From positions 47,995-111,994 of the forward strand of contig JADZCC010000076.1 of NCBI GenBank assembly GCA_020851785.1: DNA of 64,000 bases, written 5' to 3'. Shown in pieces: positions 50,745-59,227 of the stretch. Below the pieces are notes generated by a model. That model was not told the origin of the DNA and ran no database searches. It saw nothing but the letters and a program-made list of their open reading frames with translations. The stretch is from Anaerolineales bacterium. GTDB lineage: Bacteria; Chloroflexota; Anaerolineae; Anaerolineales; Villigracilaceae. The number at the start of each line of letters is the position of its first letter. The stretch's first letter is position 1. The position numbers were made by a program, and so were the translations under genes.

Positions 50745-51653
50745 TCATTTCTTCGCGGGCTTCGCCATCTCATCTTTCACGGCGTGATACAAATTTTCAG
50801 CTTTGAGTTCGCTCAGGGCGTAACACGGCGCTTCGAGATGGTCAGCCAACTGCTGGGCCAGTCCTTGATCAAAAGCGGCGTGTTCCATGTTAATCACCAC
50901 CGAGCGAATTTTATCCATGGCGATCATCTCCGCAAATTTGAACGATTCTTCCTGCGGCGGCAAGGTCCCCAGCGAGACGTTGCCCGCGCCGTCGGTCATC
51001 ACCATCAGCAGGGGTTCTACGTCGGGGTGAATGTGTTTTTCGTGTTTGAGCACATCCATGGCCATAAACAGCCCGGCCGAGAGCGGCGTTTTTCCGCCTA
51101 CGGGGATGTCCATCAAGGCACGCTGGGCAAGTTGTACGGAATTGGTGGGAGAAAGGACCAGCGTGGCGCGGTCTTTCTGAAAGACGATCAGGCCCACGCG
51201 GTCGCGGCGCTGATAGGCGTCCGTCAACAAAGAGAGGATCGCGCCTTTGGTGGCGTTCATCCGCTCTGCCACCGCCATGGACCAGGAAGCGTCCACTAAA
51301 AATAAGACGAGGTTGGAAACGCGCTTGACGCGCACCTTGCGTTGCAAATCGCTTTTCTTGATCGCAAAGGCCAGCTTTTTTCTTTCTTCGGTACGGCGTT
51401 GTTGAAAAGGCGCGGCGGCGCGAATGGTGGCGTCGAAGGCGATGTCGGTCAAGTTGTCGCCAGCCGGAACGGCTTTGATGTAGCGCCCATGTTTGCGCTC
51501 GGTCTTGGTGAGCGAACGCCGCCCAGCCTGTTTTCTGGTTAATTTATCGAGCGGCGTGTTGAGTTTGCGCGGCTGGAAAGTTTCGCCCGGCTTGACCTTT
51601 TGCCCGCCTTCCCACCAGTTGGAACTGGTGTTTGCAAAGACGTCTTGCGGCAT
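50745..51653 (-). CDS. chlD: VWA part of a ChlD-type chelatase subunit, probably read by -1 frameshift from chlI
   Basis: The frame holds a von Willebrand A domain with the metal-binding MIDAS motif VDASWSM (D-x-S-x-S) and the later Thr and Asp (GGKTPLSAG, MVMTDGAG), as in the D subunit of magnesium/cobalt chelatases. The first Met (51653) lies in a linker and has no ribosome binding site. Upstream the frame continues without a stop to 51710 with an acidic linker (LEDESEEGPQQGQPEP) and meets the A9 run at the end of the ATPase gene. A -1 slip there would join both parts into a protein of about 689 residues, the normal size of ChlD/BchD. A frame error in the assembly would also explain it. Confidence 0.85.
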   Translation of the reverse strand: MPQDVFANTSSNWWEGGQKVKPGETFQPRKLNTPLDKLTRKQAGRRSLTKTERKHGRYIKAVPAGDNLTDIAFDATIRAAAPFQQRRTEERKKLAFAIKKSDLQRKVRVKRVSNLVLFLVDASWSMAVAERMNATKGAILSLLTDAYQRRDRVGLIVFQKDRATLVLSPTNSVQLAQRALMDIPVGGKTPLSAGLFMAMDVLKHEKHIHPDVEPLLMVMTDGAGNVSLGTLPPQEESFKFAEMIAMDKIRSVVINMEHAAFDQGLAQQLADHLEAPCYALSELKAENLYHAVKDEMAKPAKK

Positions 51654-51703
51654 GGGTTCTGGCTGGCCTTGTTGCGGGCCTTCCTCCGACTCATCTTCCA
51701 GCT

Positions 51704-52813
51704 TTAAGTTTTTTTTTCCTGCGCTTCGCCGTCCTGCTGGCTTTCAGAGGAAGGCTCCGCCTCTTCTGTTTCGCTGGGCATGGATTGACCGGCCAATTGC
51801 TCAATGCGTTCTTGTAATTGCTCGGTGGTCATTTCCGCTTGTTGGAAGGGCGTGCGTTTGATGCGATGCGGCAGGGCCAGTTCGGCGGCCAGGGCAATGT
51901 CGTGGTCGTTGATTTTTGTGCGGCCTTCAAAAGCCGCCTGCGCGCGCGCCGCTTTCAGAATCACCAAGTCTGCACGGTGGCCATCCACATTCAGCGAGGC
52001 GGTTAGCGCCGCAATCGAGAGCAGGTCGCGGCTGGTGTGCGTTACCTGATCCACCAGTTCGCGGGCCTTGGCGATTTTTTCCGAGAGTTCCTGCTCTTTG
52101 AGGAGCCACTGTTTACGGAAGGCTTCCGCGTCTTTTTCGTAAGCCAGGTTGCGTTCCATAATCGTCACGCGTTCGCGCGCATCGCGGATGCCCACGATCT
52201 CCACGGAGAGCGCGAAGCGATCCAGCAATTGGGGGCGTAAATCCCCCTCTTCAGGATTCATCGTCCCGACGAGGATGAAGCGCGCCGGATGGGCGAAGGA
52301 AATGCCTTCGCGTTCGACCGTGTTCACGCCCATCGCGGCGGAGTCGAGCAGAATATCCACAACGTGATCGTCGAGCAGGTTCACTTCGTCAATGTACAGC
52401 AAACCGCGATTGGCGCCTGCCAGCACGCCCGGCTCGTAGTGGCGCTCGCCTTTTTGAATGGCTTTTTCAATATCCAAAGTTCCCACCACGCGATCTTCCG
52501 TGGCGGAGACGGGTAAATTTACAAAGGGCGTGGCGCGTTCGGCGGTGGGCAGTTTCTGATTGGCGGCATGACGTTCTTTGCATTCGGTACACCAGGTTCC
52601 GGGTTTATCCGGATCGCACCCAAAGCGGCAATCTTGCACGACTTTCACTTGGGGCAGTAAAGCGGCCAGCGAACGGGAAGCGGTGGACTTGGCTGTGCCG
52701 CGTTCGCCGCGAATTAAAACGCCGCCGATACGCGTATCCACGGCATTCAAAATGAGGGCGCGTTTCATGCGCTCTTGACCAACGATGGCTGTAAAGGGAA
52801 AAATAGCAGGCAT
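51704..52813 (-). CDS. chlI: ChlI-type AAA+ ATPase of a metal chelatase, zero-frame product
   Basis: The 369-residue ATPase has the chelatase start FPFTAIVGQERMKRALILNAV, Walker A RGERGTAKSTASRSLAAL, Walker B GLLYIDEVNLLDDHVVD, and the sensor FILVGTMNPEEGDLRPQLLDRF. An inserted cysteine set (CRFGCDPDKPGTWCTEC) is found in some BchI/CobN-linked proteins. The zero frame ends with QEKKT and stop at the A9 run, giving a ChlI-like product; slipping gives the long ChlD. This dual use is known for single chlD genes of cobalt chelatases. No CobN/ChlH-like large subunit lies in the window. A TTATAAT -10-like box precedes the gene. Confidence 0.88.
   Translation of the reverse strand: MPAIFPFTAIVGQERMKRALILNAVDTRIGGVLIRGERGTAKSTASRSLAALLPQVKVVQDCRFGCDPDKPGTWCTECKERHAANQKLPTAERATPFVNLPVSATEDRVVGTLDIEKAIQKGERHYEPGVLAGANRGLLYIDEVNLLDDHVVDILLDSAAMGVNTVEREGISFAHPARFILVGTMNPEEGDLRPQLLDRFALSVEIVGIRDARERVTIMERNLAYEKDAEAFRKQWLLKEQELSEKIAKARELVDQVTHTSRDLLSIAALTASLNVDGHRADLVILKAARAQAAFEGRTKINDHDIALAAELALPHRIKRTPFQQAEMTTEQLQERIEQLAGQSMPSETEEAEPSSESQQDGEAQEKKT
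51709..51717 (-). promoter_or_regulatory. A9 slippery run at the chlI/chlD junction
   Basis: Nine adenines (minus strand) lie at codons 366-369 of the ATPase gene, two codons before its stop TAA (51706-51704). After K368 a one-base backward slip puts the ribosome in the VWA frame (AAC TTA AAG), which is open to 50745. Confidence 0.75.
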
Positions 52814-52930
52814 TGAATTTAAACTCCAGCCCGTGATTATAACGCCACTTTTAGTTTACGGTGAGTTACGACCGGCTTGTAAAATATGGGATCGGGTTGA
52901 ATGTTTGCGACGTTTTTCAGCATAATAAAA

Positions 52931-52952
52931 ATGGACACGTTGCCGTGTCCAT
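52931..52952 (-). terminator. Terminator of recA
   Basis: ATGGACACG and CGTGTCCAT around a four-base loop, followed on the minus strand by TTTTTATTATG. It lies just after the recA stop. Confidence 0.85.
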
Positions 52953-52957
52953 CTATT

Positions 52958-54076
52958 TTATGCTTCTTCTTCGTTCGCGCCAGAGTCTTCTCCTCCGCCG
53001 CCTTCGGCGCCGCCCAAGTCGAGCGGCATGGCAATTTCGCCGGTTAGCGATTTTTGGCGGATGACGCCTTCAATTTCGCTCATCAAATCCGGATTGGCGC
53101 GCAGGTATTCTTTTGCGTTTTCGCGCCCCTGACCGATGCGGATGTCGCCGTAGGAGAAGAACGCACCGCGCTTCGTGACGACCTCAAACTTGGTCGCCAG
53201 GTCGAGCACGTCGCCCGCTTTGGAAATGCCTTCGTTGAACATGATGTCGAACTCGGCCGTGCGGAACGGCGGCGCTACTTTGTTTTTGACGACCTTGACG
53301 CGCGTGCGGTTGCCGATGACTTCTTCGCCAACCTTGATGGATTGGATGCGGCGCACGTCGAGGCGGATGGAGGCGTAGAATTTGAGCGCCTGCCCGCCGG
53401 TGGTGGTTTCGGGGTTGCCGAACATCACGCCGATTTTTTGGCGGAGTTGATTGGTGAAGATCACGGCGGTTTTGGTCTGGTTGATGGCGCCGCTTAACTT
53501 GCGGAGCGCCTGCGACATGAGGCGGGCTTGCACGCCCATGGTGGCGTCGCCCATATCGCCTTCGATTTCAGAACGCGGCACGAGCGCGGCGACTGAATCG
53601 ATCACGACGACATCCACCGCGCCGGAACGCACGAGGGTTTCGACGATTTCAAGGGCTTGTTCGCCGGTATCCGGCTGGGAGACGAGCAGGTTGTCAATGT
53701 CCACGCCGACGCGCGCGGCGTATACGGGGTCGAGCGCGTGTTCCATATCAATGAAGGCGGCGGTTCCGCCCATCTTTTGCGCTTCGGCCACAATGTGTTG
53801 ACACAGCGTAGTCTTACCGGAAGATTCCGGCCCGTAAATTTCCATAATGCGGCCGCGCGGCACGCCGCCCACGCCGAGGGCAATATCCAGCGACAACGAA
53901 CCAGTGGGGAAGACTTCTGTGACCATGCCTTGCGCTTTGCCCAACGGCATGATGGCGCCTTCGCCAAAATTTTTGAGGATGTCGCCGACGGCTTTATCCA
54001 ACATGGCGCGTTTGGCGGTGTCCATGTTGGGGTTGGCGGTGGGTTGTTCAACCGAGCGGGATGATTTTCTAGCCAT
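52958..54076 (-). CDS. recA: Recombinase A
   Basis: The 372-residue RecA drives homologous recombination and activates LexA self-cleavage. With the start at 54076 it has Walker [16 protein letters not shown], the DNA-binding loop 1 ([13 protein letters not shown]), loop 2 ([19 protein letters not shown]), and the C-terminal domain ending in an acidic tail ([11 protein letters not shown]). All features are normal. Its promoter contains a GAAC-N4-GTxC box. A terminator separates it from chlI downstream. The M23 peptidase upstream is transcribed in the same direction and ends inside the recA promoter. Confidence 0.97.
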   Translation of the reverse strand: MARKSSRSVEQPTANPNMDTAKRAMLDKAVGDILKNFGEGAIMPLGKAQGMVTEVFPTGSLSLDIALGVGGVPRGRIMEIYGPESSGKTTLCQHIVAEAQKMGGTAAFIDMEHALDPVYAARVGVDIDNLLVSQPDTGEQALEIVETLVRSGAVDVVVIDSVAALVPRSEIEGDMGDATMGVQARLMSQALRKLSGAINQTKTAVIFTNQLRQKIGVMFGNPETTTGGQALKFYASIRLDVRRIQSIKVGEEVIGNRTRVKVVKNKVAPPFRTAEFDIMFNEGISKAGDVLDLATKFEVVTKRGAFFSYGDIRIGQGRENAKEYLRANPDLMSEIEGVIRQKSLTGEIAMPLDLGGAEGGGGEDSGANEEEA

Positions 54077-54128
54077 TCTTGATTTCTCCAATACAAATGT
54101 AAAAGGGTTCAAAATTGTGTGTGGCGAG

Positions 54129-54156
54129 AGTATAGCACAGATGTTCAGTAAGTCAA
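54129..54156 (-). promoter_or_regulatory. recA promoter with SOS-like box in its spacer
   Basis: On the minus strand TTGACT (54156-54151) and TATACT (54134-54129) have a 16-bp spacer that contains GAACATCTGTGC (54146-54135), one base off the LexA box GAAC-N4-GTTC of Gram-positive bacteria. A bound LexA would block the promoter. LexA itself is not encoded here. Confidence 0.7.
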
Positions 54157-55223
54157 GGATTTAACGTCGGCGTAAAGGGCAGGGCTTCCGGCACAAAGTT
54201 TAGGGTGGGGTAGCTGGGCGGCGTAGTTTGAAAACCTTCGCCGCCTCTAAAGGTAAAGTAGCTGACCTGACCGGGGTAAATCGTCACCCAGGTTTGTTTT
54301 ACCTTTTTATCCCATTCGATGTTGATTTTATAAACTCCGGCGGGCAAATCGCCGATGGCTACATTTTCGTTGTAATACGGGTCGGAGTTCACCGCGCCGC
54401 CGCTTCCGTAGGTTTTGGCCACAAAACTTTCTTTGGTTTCCTGTGAAATCACCCGCACCTCGGCATAAGGCAGAATTTTGCCTTTATCGTCCAACACGCG
54501 TCCAGCTAAAACCCCCCAGCCTTGCGGCGGGGCCATCCAAAGTTCCGGGTTATAAGTATTTTGGAAGGAATTGTTCCCAACCCGCACTTCAAAATGCACG
54601 TGCGGGCCGGTGGTTGCGCCGGTTACGCCCACATATCCAATTACATCGCCGGTTTCCACGCGCTGGTTCAGCGTGGCGCTGGCGGCGCTCATGTGCGCAT
54701 AAACTGTATATAAGCGTTGGTCTTTATATCCAAAATCATGTTCGATGGCTACGGCAATGCCATACGGATCATCCACATTGCCGGGCGTTTCGGTTAACAG
54801 CCCCCAGCCCACCCAAACAACTTTTCCGGGGGCCGCCGCCATAATCGGCGCGCCGAGGTCTGCGTCAATATCCACGCCGGTATGCACCACGCCCGCAAAG
54901 AAAACCCCGCCGTAGCGATAATCCGCAATCGGCCAGTTGACCTGATCTGCGGCGATCGGGCGCGCAAAATAAAAATGGTCGTTGGAGGTTTTCGCCAAAG
55001 GGATGGAATACAAAGGCGGCCGCCAGCCAGAGATGGGTTCTGCGCCGGGTTGAGGGAGGACGAATTGAAACGGCGCGGGCGAAGGCGTCACGCCCGCCAC
55101 AGACTCCGCCCCGGCCTGCTCTGCCAACCCAGGCTGAATCACTGGCGTAGGGCTGACTCCCAAATTCTCCAGCGGACTGCAGGAGGCGAGGAGCAAAACA
55201 AAGGCAAATTTTAGATACTTCAT
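54153..55223 (-). CDS. M23-family peptidase lipoprotein with C-terminal beta domain
   Basis: The 356-residue exported protein has a lipoprotein signal ([14 protein letters not shown]) and an M23/LytM domain with the zinc ligands HTGVDID (HxxxD) and GPHVHFEV (HxH), plus the intervening YTVYAHMS. A carboxypeptidase-regulatory-like beta domain follows ([38 protein letters not shown]). It should cut peptidoglycan cross-links or act as a wall-binding factor. The gene ends inside the recA promoter region. Confidence 0.88.
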   Translation of the reverse strand: MKYLKFAFVLLLASCSPLENLGVSPTPVIQPGLAEQAGAESVAGVTPSPAPFQFVLPQPGAEPISGWRPPLYSIPLAKTSNDHFYFARPIAADQVNWPIADYRYGGVFFAGVVHTGVDIDADLGAPIMAAAPGKVVWVGWGLLTETPGNVDDPYGIAVAIEHDFGYKDQRLYTVYAHMSAASATLNQRVETGDVIGYVGVTGATTGPHVHFEVRVGNNSFQNTYNPELWMAPPQGWGVLAGRVLDDKGKILPYAEVRVISQETKESFVAKTYGSGGAVNSDPYYNENVAIGDLPAGVYKINIEWDKKVKQTWVTIYPGQVSYFTFRGGEGFQTTPPSYPTLNFVPEALPFTPTLNP

Positions 55224-55358
55224 TAGATTTTATCCGCAATAATTTTCAAGGCTCTAATGGGACGCTGATGAACGCTGAAAACGCTGATAAGAACTGTTTT
55301 TGGAGTGAAATCTTCAAAAAATCCGCGTCCAAATTTAATTTCCGATAATGTCTATTAT
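55224..55358. other. Intergenic spacer with degenerate repeat
   Basis: No gene is supported. GACGCTGATGAACGCTGAAA and AAAATCCGCGTCC words resemble common dispersed bacterial repeats and share a few words with 5505-5577. Confidence 0.4.
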
Positions 55359-57209
55359 CTATGGAACAATGGTCGGCGGCGTGGGCGTTAGCGTGGGTGT
55401 GCCGGTGGGCGGCGCAGGGGTATAGGTGCTGGAAGGCGTGTAGGTTGAACGCGGCGTGCGCGTGGCCGTGGGGCTGGGCGTGGGCGTAAAAGTTTTGGTG
55501 GGCGTTAACGAGGGCGGAAGCACTTGCGTCGGCGTGATTAATGCGTCGGCGGGGTAAAGCTCGCGCATGGCGGAGTACCAATCCAGATGGTTGGTGAGGG
55601 CAAATTCAGTGAAGCGCGCGCCAGCGTAAAAAGATCGCCAGTTGGAAAGCGCCGGTAAGCGCTCCCAGTTATAGGCGGCGGCGAGAGCGGTGACATCCAC
55701 CCAGTAACCGGCCGGGATTGCAGAATACTCGCCGCCTTGTTCATAAGTCTGCGGATTTAATTCATAGCGCGCATTGAAATTCCACGGAGCGTCATGGAGC
55801 GGTTCGCCGAGCGAGCCATCTTGCACGGTGCAACGGATGTAAAGTCGCCAATAGGTTTGTGCGCCGAGGTCTTCGCGCAAGGCCACCATCCAGCCGGCGT
55901 TGGTCATCAGCGAATTGATTTTGAAGGCGCGGCCGGTATAGAGCCAGTCTTCCTGCATCCCCGGTTCCAGCGGCGTGGTAAACGGCACGAAGGCGTTCTC
56001 CAGACTGGCTAATGCGTCCCAGCCGGTGGCCTGGCTGAGGCGTGTGCGTAAGGCGCTGAACGATTCGTCGGCCAGTTCATGCATTTGCGGATACGGCGCT
56101 TGTACGTTTTGCAGAGGCACAACGTACCACCTTTGGTCTGGCACTTCTCCAGCGGGGGTGATGGCCGGGGCCCAGAGCGGCGCCAGGGTTTGGACTGCGG
56201 CCTTTGAAAACGCATCCGCTAGGGGATTGGGGAGTTGTGCCGCGCCCCAAGCCAGCCCGCGCACTTTGCCGGGTAATGCGGTGAGCGGATATAACAAATT
56301 TCCCTGATTGTCGTAAGCGGTGAGGTATTGCTGGTTGGGGGCATTGGTGATGGCGACGATCTTTTGCGCGGATTCGTCCCAAACGCCCCAATCTCCATCG
56401 CTGGCCCAGTGTGCGGCGCGGGTGGGTGCGCTGGCGGACCAAACATACAAGCCGCTGGAGCCAATCGTCTGTGAACTGGAGGCCCATAAAAGTTGCGAGC
56501 CGTCGGCATTCCAAACAGGGTGACTCTCTGAAGCGTTGGGCGTGTTGCTCAGGTTTTGAAAACGACCGTCTCCGGCCAAATCCAGGTTGGCCAGCCAAAC
56601 GTCATTATCGCCGCTCCGCGAAGAGACGAAGGCGATGTGCCTTCCGTCCGGCGACCAGACGGGAGAATGATCGCCGGCGGAATTTTTGGTGACGAAGATC
56701 AGCGGTTGCGCGGGGTCGGTGATGGAGACGATGGCGACTTCGAGGTTTTCGTTGGCGTAGGTTTCAAACGTCAGCCATTGGCCGTCTGGCGACCAGGTTG
56801 GAGCGGAGTCGTATTCGGGCGTGTTGGTGACTTGCGTCGTTTCGCCGCTTTTTAAGTCCATGATGTATAAATCCCAGAAGCCGTTGCGGTTTGAGGCGAA
56901 GGCTAACTGCTTGCGGTCTGGGCTGAGGGCGGGGGCGGTGTCGCTCGATTGTCCATCGGTGATGCGGGTGAGCGGCAGGTCTTGCAGGTTTTGGACGAAG
57001 AGATGGGCGTAGCCGTTTTCTTCCATTGAAAGGAAGAGGATGTTTTCAGAGTCGTTGAATCGAATCGGGAGGGCGGTGGGTGTGAGCGTGGCTTCGGCTG
57101 GGGCGTTGGGCGTTTCGGCAGGTTCGGTGGGCGCGGCGCAAGCCGAAAGCGTCAGACAGAACGTTAAAAGGAGCGCGGCTTTTTTTGTAGTTGGAAGATG
57201 TAGGAGCAT
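55359..57209 (-). CDS. TolB-like beta-propeller lipoprotein with Thr/Pro-rich tail
   Basis: A 616-residue exported lipoprotein (signal TFCLTLSACAAP) with about six WD40/PD40 blades in the first half, for example TDGQSSDTAPALSPDRKQLAFASNRNG, TNTPEYDSAPTWSPDGQWLTFET and HSPVWSPDGRHIAFVSSRSG. The middle part (about 350-530) has no recognised domain; it looks helical with WY-rich segments. The last 60 residues are a Thr/Pro stalk (TPTKTFTPTPSPTATRTP). It could sense or bind a cell-surface partner, but its role is unknown. It is the third gene in a minus-strand run of cell-surface proteins. Confidence 0.85.
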   Translation of the reverse strand: MLLHLPTTKKAALLLTFCLTLSACAAPTEPAETPNAPAEATLTPTALPIRFNDSENILFLSMEENGYAHLFVQNLQDLPLTRITDGQSSDTAPALSPDRKQLAFASNRNGFWDLYIMDLKSGETTQVTNTPEYDSAPTWSPDGQWLTFETYANENLEVAIVSITDPAQPLIFVTKNSAGDHSPVWSPDGRHIAFVSSRSGDNDVWLANLDLAGDGRFQNLSNTPNASESHPVWNADGSQLLWASSSQTIGSSGLYVWSASAPTRAAHWASDGDWGVWDESAQKIVAITNAPNQQYLTAYDNQGNLLYPLTALPGKVRGLAWGAAQLPNPLADAFSKAAVQTLAPLWAPAITPAGEVPDQRWYVVPLQNVQAPYPQMHELADESFSALRTRLSQATGWDALASLENAFVPFTTPLEPGMQEDWLYTGRAFKINSLMTNAGWMVALREDLGAQTYWRLYIRCTVQDGSLGEPLHDAPWNFNARYELNPQTYEQGGEYSAIPAGYWVDVTALAAAYNWERLPALSNWRSFYAGARFTEFALTNHLDWYSAMRELYPADALITPTQVLPPSLTPTKTFTPTPSPTATRTPRSTYTPSSTYTPAPPTGTPTLTPTPPTIVP

Positions 57210-57231
57210 GGAAAATGGAATTTGCGTGGAA

Positions 57232-57600
57232 CTAACCTTCGGCTTGGGGCTGAGGCGGTTCTACATCAAATGAATAAAAGATGGGTTCTTGCGCGGGTCC
57301 GTCGGGATAATATAACCTGGCGTTTAAGGTGTAAGGATTGTTGACTGCGCCGCGCAGGTGCATGGTGAATTCAAGTTTCCATGAAAGCGGCTCGACAATG
57401 CTGGCGGAGGCGATTTCGTTTTGATCTTTATCGGAGAGAACGACTTCAATGTAGGGTCGCTTTTGAAAGGGCGTCACTTCAATGTTCACGCGCACACGGC
57501 GGCCGTCGGGATAGGTTTCCGCGACCAGCGTGGAAATTTTGGTTTCGGCTGGCACGGCTCGCGCCAGTTGATCTTCGGGAAAGAAAAAGTCCATTGTCAT
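57232..57600 (-). CDS. Hypothetical beta-rich protein
   Basis: The 122-residue protein (Met at 57600 or 57594) has no signal peptide and no membrane segment. It alternates charged and hydrophobic residues in strand-like segments (RRVRVNIEVTPF, PYIEVVLSDKDQNEI, SWKLEFTMHLRG, IFYSFDVEPPQ), so a beta sandwich is likely. It lies between the propeller gene and the ParB/SbnI-like gene on the same strand, 22 and 6 bases away. Function unknown. Confidence 0.65.
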   Translation of the reverse strand: MTMDFFFPEDQLARAVPAETKISTLVAETYPDGRRVRVNIEVTPFQKRPYIEVVLSDKDQNEIASASIVEPLSWKLEFTMHLRGAVNNPYTLNARLYYPDGPAQEPIFYSFDVEPPQPQAEG

Positions 57601-57606
57601 GATTGT

Positions 57607-58440
57607 TTACTCATCAAATAAGAAAGTGGATTCGGCGTAATAGCGCGCGCCTTTTTTCTTGACGCGCTCTTCGATCCAGCTATCGAGATAGCGTTGTTTA
57701 TATTCCAGCGGTTTGCCGCTGGAGAGTTCGTGGAGCGGATAATTTAAATGCAAGGCGCGGGGCGAAACGGTGAAGCGGGTAATGCCGGTGGGCAGGGTGA
57801 TGTTTTGGCTGGCCAGTTTTAGTACGGTTTTAATTTTGAAGCCGGGGAAGATGATCAATGCGGTTAACGTCGGGTAGATTTTTGTAAAGGGTTCAATTAA
57901 CGTCTGGCTGGTGCGGTCGAGCGAGGCTTTCTTTTTGTAAGTATCCACAATTTGATTCAACGTGTGGATGTGCGCGTCCAGTTCGCTGGGCGCTTCCTTT
58001 AACATGTAGAGCGAGCCGTCGGGCAGACGCAACTGCACAGGTTTATATTTTGGAGCTTCCAGCGATTTGCGCGGGTTAATCTTGACCAGTTCCAACCCTT
58101 TGATTTTTTTCAACGCCGCGAGCAGGCTTTTGGTTTTCATGCCCCAGGTGACATGGTTCCAGGTTTGCAGGTGAACATAACGGTCGTGCGGTTCCGCCAC
58201 TTGAGCCACAATGTGCGGAAATTCCAATTCCTGCAAAGCGGTCACGCGATTGGCGCCGTCCAATACCATGTAGCGGCCCGAGTCGTCATTCAACGGCATC
58301 ACAATTGGCGGGTTGCGAATAATGCCCTGGGCGCGCAGTTTTTCCACGAGCGGCAGGGTGCGTTGATTGTCGTGATCTTCATGCAAGATGATTTTTTCAA
58401 TTGGCAAAATGCGCAGGCAGGGGAGGGAGGGAATGCTCAT
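57607..58440 (-). CDS. ParB/SbnI-like protein, possible free-serine kinase
   Basis: From the Met at 58440 the protein has 277 residues. Its start (LPIEKIILHEDHDNQRTLPLVEKL, then GIIRNPPIVMPL and YMVLDGANRVTALQEL) matches the ParB/Srx-type nucleotide-binding fold as found in SbnI and SerK, which phosphorylate free serine. The classical ParB helix-turn-helix for DNA binding is not seen. A role in serine metabolism or regulation is therefore more likely than chromosome partition. Its neighbours do not decide this. A start at 58470 would overlap the RluA-like gene by four bases. Confidence 0.75.
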   Translation of the reverse strand: MSIPSLPCLRILPIEKIILHEDHDNQRTLPLVEKLRAQGIIRNPPIVMPLNDDSGRYMVLDGANRVTALQELEFPHIVAQVAEPHDRYVHLQTWNHVTWGMKTKSLLAALKKIKGLELVKINPRKSLEAPKYKPVQLRLPDGSLYMLKEAPSELDAHIHTLNQIVDTYKKKASLDRTSQTLIEPFTKIYPTLTALIIFPGFKIKTVLKLASQNITLPTGITRFTVSPRALHLNYPLHELSSGKPLEYKQRYLDSWIEERVKKKGARYYAESTFLFDE

Positions 58441-58466
58441 ATTTGGGGAGGATACCACACAATAAT

Positions 58467-59135
58467 TCAACCTTCAAACTTGCACTGTTTCAAAGCGCTT
58501 GCAAAATCTTCAGGGTAGGGCGCAGTCAAAGTCAGCGTTGCGTTGCGGGTTGGATGAATAAAACTCAGCGTGTGCGCGTGCAGGGCGGGGCGGGCAATCA
58601 GGTTCGTCTCCGGCGCGCTGTAGAGGATGTCGCCCAACAGCGGATGACCCAACGCATAGAGATGGACGCGGATTTGATGCGTGCGGCCGGTGCGCGGCTC
58701 CGCCTCAATCAACGCCGCAGTTGGGTTGCGTTTCAGAATCTTTATTCGCGTCTCCGAACGGACTCCGTTCTTATTGTCCACCATGGTGCGATGTTTATGC
58801 CCCACGTTCACGCGCAGGGGAAATTTCGTCACCTTTTCGTTCCAGCCGGGCGCGCCATTGATCAGCGCGTGATATTTTTTTTCAACTTGATGTTTTTCAA
58901 ATTGAATGTTCAAAGCCCGATGCGCCTCTGCGGTTAAGGCAAAGACGATGATGCCGCTGGTGATTTTATCAATCCGGTGGACGGTCCAAACTTTGGGAAA
59001 TTGCGCTTCAAGCAATTTAACCAGGTACGGCGCGGTTGGGTCCCAGCCGTCCGGCAGGACGGGCAGATTGGCGGGCTTGTTGAGGACGAGGATTTGCTCG
59101 TCCTGATAAATAATCGGGATGGTAAATTCAGACAT
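58467..59135 (-). CDS. RluA-family RNA pseudouridine synthase
   Basis: A 222-residue RluA-type enzyme without an S4 domain. The catalytic Asp is in VHRIDKITSGIIVF (family HRLDxxTSG), followed by KKYHALINGAP and the binding stretch EPRTGRTHQIRVHL plus GHPLLGD. It turns uridine into pseudouridine in rRNA or tRNA; the exact site cannot be told. It shares its upstream region with the diverging TsnR-like methyltransferase gene, so two RNA-modification enzymes lie back to back. Confidence 0.92.
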   Translation of the reverse strand: MSEFTIPIIYQDEQILVLNKPANLPVLPDGWDPTAPYLVKLLEAQFPKVWTVHRIDKITSGIIVFALTAEAHRALNIQFEKHQVEKKYHALINGAPGWNEKVTKFPLRVNVGHKHRTMVDNKNGVRSETRIKILKRNPTAALIEAEPRTGRTHQIRVHLYALGHPLLGDILYSAPETNLIARPALHAHTLSFIHPTRNATLTLTAPYPEDFASALKQCKFEG

Positions 59136-59193
59136 GACTTGCTCAACTTTCGGCGCAGAATTGACTTGACGGAGGGATTATACAATCTTTCTT

Positions 59194-59221
59194 GACATGA
59201 ACATCCCCGCCGGGTTATCAT
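59194..59221 (+). promoter_or_regulatory. Promoter of the TsnR-like gene, probably leaderless
   Basis: TTGACA (about 59192-59197) and TATCAT (59216-59221) have an 18-bp spacer, and the ATG at 59228 lies seven bases after the -10 box. Transcription would then begin at the start codon. Confidence 0.55.
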
Positions 59222-59227
59222 CCCCGC

